NCBI GenBank assembly: GCA_945883795.1
Contig: CAMCYC010000011.1
Location: 1 to 52,377, forward strand
Reading direction: 5' to 3'
DNA length: 52,377 nucleotides
Origin: Sulfurimonas crateris
GTDB taxonomy: Bacteria; Campylobacterota; Campylobacteria; Campylobacterales; Sulfurimonadaceae
Numbering within the stretch: the stretch's first letter is position 1; every line of letters starts with the position of its first letter. This document shows positions 50,411-52,377 of the stretch, one piece after another. Position numbers and translations under genes: made by a program. The notes below the pieces were generated by a model. The model was not told the origin of the DNA. It saw only the letters and a program-made list of their open reading frames with translations, and did no database searches.

Positions 50411-50942
50411 AGATACTAATAATCTCCTTCATATTGCTACTATCGGTAAAACAGTCGGTATAAAAGGTGATATGAAATTTCATATTAAATGCGATTTTCC
50501 AGAACAATTTAAAAAAAATGCCTCTTTTTTCATGAATAAAAAAGATAAAATCACTCTTGATGAAGTAAATTTTGAGAGAGATACTCTTAGAATTTTAGGT
50601 GTTAATAATGTTGAAGATGCAAAAAAATATACAAATGTAAAACTTTTTACTACTTATGAAGATACAAAATTAAATTGTCATTTAGATGACGGTCAATATT
50701 TTTGGTTTGATATTTTAGGTTGTAAAGTTTTTGAAAATGGTATATTGCTTGGTGTCGTTCAAGAAGTGGAACGGATAGCGGTAAGTGATTATCTTAATGT
50801 AAAAACAGATGAAAAATTAGTAAAATCTGGATTGTCCAAGTTGTTTTTAATTCCCTATCATAAGCCATTTATATTAAATACAGATATTGAGAAAAAAATC
50901 ATCATGGTCAGTGGTAGCATGGATATTTTAGAAGCTTCATAA
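50394..50942 (+). CDS. rimM: Ribosome maturation factor RimM
   Basis: RimM helps assemble the head of the 30S subunit and binds S19. 182 residues: N-terminal RimM domain (LLHIATIGKTVGIKGDMKFHIKCDFPEQF) and C-terminal PRC barrel (GQYFWFDILGCKVFENGILLGVVQEVERIAVSDYLNVK, FLIPYHKPFILNTDIEKK). ATG at 50394 overlaps khpA by 17 bases. No clear ribosome binding site, so it is coupled to khpA. trmD follows directly with no gap. Confidence 0.92.
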   Translation: MLNQFKDTNNLLHIATIGKTVGIKGDMKFHIKCDFPEQFKKNASFFMNKKDKITLDEVNFERDTLRILGVNNVEDAKKYTNVKLFTTYEDTKLNCHLDDGQYFWFDILGCKVFENGILLGVVQEVERIAVSDYLNVKTDEKLVKSGLSKLFLIPYHKPFILNTDIEKKIIMVSGSMDILEAS

Positions 50943-51647
50943 ATGCAATTTACTTTTGTTACCCTTTTTTCTAATCTTATTGAGTGTTACTTTCAAGATT
51001 CCATACTTAAACGAGCAATGGATAAAGATATTTTTCATGTGGATTATTTCAATCCAAGAGATTTTAGTAAAAGTAAGCATATGAAAGTTGATGATACTGC
51101 AGTTGGTGGTGGTGCTGGAATGGTGATGAACCCTCAGCCACTTTACGATGCACTTAAAGCATTAAAACAACAAGATAAAAATGTATATATCATTTTTTTG
51201 ACTCCAGTTGCAAAGCCATTTAAGCAAAATGATGCTAAAAGATTAGCAAAAAAAACTCATATCGCTTTTGTAAGCGGACGGTATGAAGGTATTGATGAAA
51301 GAGTTATGGAAACATTTGGCGATGAACTTTTTAGTATTGGTGATTATATTTTAACTGGTGGTGAATTGGCATCTTTAGTGATATGTGATGCCATAAGTAG
51401 AAATCTAGAGGGTGTATTAGGTAATAGTGAGTCCTTGGATATAGAAAGTTTTGAGTCATCTCTTTTAGAAGCTCCCTCTTTTTCAAAACCAAAAAGTTAT
51501 GAGAAAAGCAGTGTTCCATCAGAATACTTAAAGGGAAATCATAGTAAAATTCGCTCACTAAAATTGGCTCTGTCTGAATGCAAGACTAAATTCTTCCGGC
51601 CAGAGCAGCTTTTAAAGCATAGAATAAGGAAATCTTATGAGAAATAA
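50943..51647 (+). CDS. trmD: tRNA (guanine-37-N1)-methyltransferase
   Basis: TrmD methylates G37 next to the anticodon, preventing frameshifting. 234 residues, SPOUT fold with trefoil knot: [23 protein letters not shown], the loop [57 protein letters not shown]. Slightly shorter than average (about 240) and complete. The stop overlaps the rplS start by 11 bases. Confidence 0.97.
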   Translation: MQFTFVTLFSNLIECYFQDSILKRAMDKDIFHVDYFNPRDFSKSKHMKVDDTAVGGGAGMVMNPQPLYDALKALKQQDKNVYIIFLTPVAKPFKQNDAKRLAKKTHIAFVSGRYEGIDERVMETFGDELFSIGDYILTGGELASLVICDAISRNLEGVLGNSESLDIESFESSLLEAPSFSKPKSYEKSSVPSEYLKGNHSKIRSLKLALSECKTKFFRPEQLLKHRIRKSYEK

Positions 51648-51996
51648 GTATATAGAAAACTTTGAAAAAGCACAAATTGCAGAGAAAACTCTTCCAGAAT
51701 TTCGTGCTGGTGATACGCTTCGTTTAGCAGTAGCAATTAAAGAAGGTGAAAAGACTCGTGTACAAGCATATGAAGGTGTTTGTATCTCAAAAAGAGGTCA
51801 AGGAACTGGACAAACTATTACAGTTCGTAAAATTGGTGCCAATGGTGTTGGAATTGAAAGAATATTCCCAATTTACAGTAATTCAATTGAAGAGATTAAA
51901 GTTCTTCGTCGTGGTCGTGTTCGCCGTGCAAAACTATTTTATCTTCGTGACCTTGCTGGTAAAAAAGCTCGTATTAAAGAACTTAGAAGAAAATAA
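51637..51996 (+). CDS. rplS: 50S ribosomal protein L19
   Basis: 119 residues: [97 protein letters not shown]. Standard length. AAGGAAA lies five bases before the ATG. Its last codons form half of the terminator hairpin described next. Confidence 0.97.
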   Translation: MRNKYIENFEKAQIAEKTLPEFRAGDTLRLAVAIKEGEKTRVQAYEGVCISKRGQGTGQTITVRKIGANGVGIERIFPIYSNSIEEIKVLRRGRVRRAKLFYLRDLAGKKARIKELRRK

Positions 51997-52010
51997 TCTT
52001 CTAAGTTCTT
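51977..52010 (+). terminator. Terminator hairpin overlapping the end of rplS
   Basis: AAGAACTTAGAAGA (51977-51990) pairs perfectly over 14 bases with 51997-52010; the loop AAATAA contains the rplS TAA. It is not followed by a long T-run (ACTCAATCTTC), so it may work by stabilising the 3-prime end as well as by ending transcription. Confidence 0.65.
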
Positions 52011-52377
52011 ACTCAATCTTCTTGAATATCAAAAATACTTTTTTTAATTTATGGTGTAAAATTTCGATAACTTCACAACTGAAGAATATTTTCATTTTTA
52101 ATAGTAAATCAGATATTCAAAAAGTTAACATTTAAGCCTATCGTTGTCTTATATAACCCACATTGTAACTTCTCATTATTCACCCAAATTTGATTAAAAA
52201 TAGATAATTTCAAAAAAGAAAAACCCTGAAAATAGGTGTTTCGATTTATTGAAATATCCAAAAAGTAGTAAAAAAAAAGTAAATAATGAGAAGTTACTTC
52301 CTTTCATCACACAATTTCTAAAATTAAAATCATTTATTTTATAATAAAAAATAACTTATAAAAAACAAATTTTTTAA
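52011..52377. other. Non-coding A/T-rich region at the right edge
   Basis: No supported gene. The open frames here are short and random-looking. It contains the inverted repeat at 52165-52297. No tRNA, rRNA or Shine-Dalgarno plus start combination is seen up to the edge. Confidence 0.5.
52165..52297. repeat. 16-bp perfect inverted repeat, arms 101 bases apart
   Basis: GTAACTTCTCATTATT (52165-52180) and its exact complement AATAATGAGAAGTTAC (52282-52297) enclose 101 bases without a coding frame. In a 16-base match, chance is unlikely. It may be a miniature transposable element (MITE-like), an IS-end remnant, or a long-stem structure. No target-site duplication is visible at the arm borders and no second copy is in the window. 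Confidence 0.6.

Noticed and set aside
51746-52135. 129-codon plus-strand frame running past rplS
   Set aside because: Out of frame with rplS and composed of Ile/Phe/Val-rich shadow sequence; it crosses the rplS terminator.
1-52377. CRISPR array, prophage, rRNA operon or complete insertion sequence
   Set aside because: No regularly spaced direct repeats, no transposase, integrase or phage structural genes, and no rRNA-like segments were seen on either strand.

Overview
The window is AT-rich, gene-dense bacterial DNA from the Campylobacterota (formerly Epsilonproteobacteria). A free-living Sulfurimonas-like organism fits best. Evidence: blocks matching gene orders I remember from Campylobacter and Helicobacter (fliW-bamD-lon; purD-RDD-lptD-phosphoribosyltransferase-pnp; pcrA-truB-csrA-ispE followed later by smpB; waaA-rluA-ffh-rpsP-khpA-rimM-trmD-rplS), a stand-alone atpE with a signal peptide, and a 6S RNA directly upstream of purD. 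Family assignments come from reading motifs; no database search was run.

Layout. 1-1100 (minus strand): the start of an unidentified membrane or exported protein, a RelE-type toxin with a 41-residue upstream partner, a cluster of three hairpins, and fliW. 1.2-4.4 kb: bamD and lon. 4.4-9.05 kb (minus): a four-gene phosphorelay (PAS protein, double-HPt protein, hybrid kinase, single-domain receiver). 9.2-11.4 kb (minus): uvrC and a DUF721-like gene. 11.4-16.7 kb: lptM-like lipoprotein, nadB, nhaD, guaA, hemD. 16.76-16.96 kb: 6S RNA. 17.0-23.7 kb: purD, RDD protein, lptD, phosphoribosyltransferase, pnp. 23.8-26.5 kb: atpE, tRNA-Leu(GAG), cysteine synthase, a small class-IV aminotransferase and a conserved unknown. 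26.5-27.4 kb: LysR regulator (minus). 27.55-31.4 kb: pcrA, truB, csrA, ispE.

31.5-43.8 kb is the most distinctive part: twelve tightly packed genes forming an accessory chemosensory operon placed between ispE and smpB, which I recall as neighbours in Campylobacter and Helicobacter. Its order is cheY, STAS protein, cheA without a receiver domain, PAS-CZB protein, soluble receptor with seven HAMP-like units, cheW, cheV, cheR, pseudo-receiver protein, cheB, receiver-helical protein, and an HPt/pseudo-receiver/HDOD fusion. It looks like a fully cytoplasmic, two-protein (PAS plus receptor) energy- or redox-sensing array with its own adaptation enzymes and several non-standard output proteins. 43.8-52.0 kb returns to housekeeping genes (smpB, TPR protein, NIF3 protein, zinc-ribbon protein, waaA, rluA-type enzyme, and the ffh to rplS translation cluster). 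The last 380 bases are non-coding and hold a 16-bp perfect inverted repeat.

Recurring themes are envelope biogenesis (bamD, lptM, lptD, waaA), RNA and translation (truB, csrA with its antagonist fliW, smpB, ffh, rpsP, rimM, trmD, rplS, pnp, 6S RNA), and signal transduction. Both convergent gene junctions carry a perfect palindrome that contains the stop codons of both genes.
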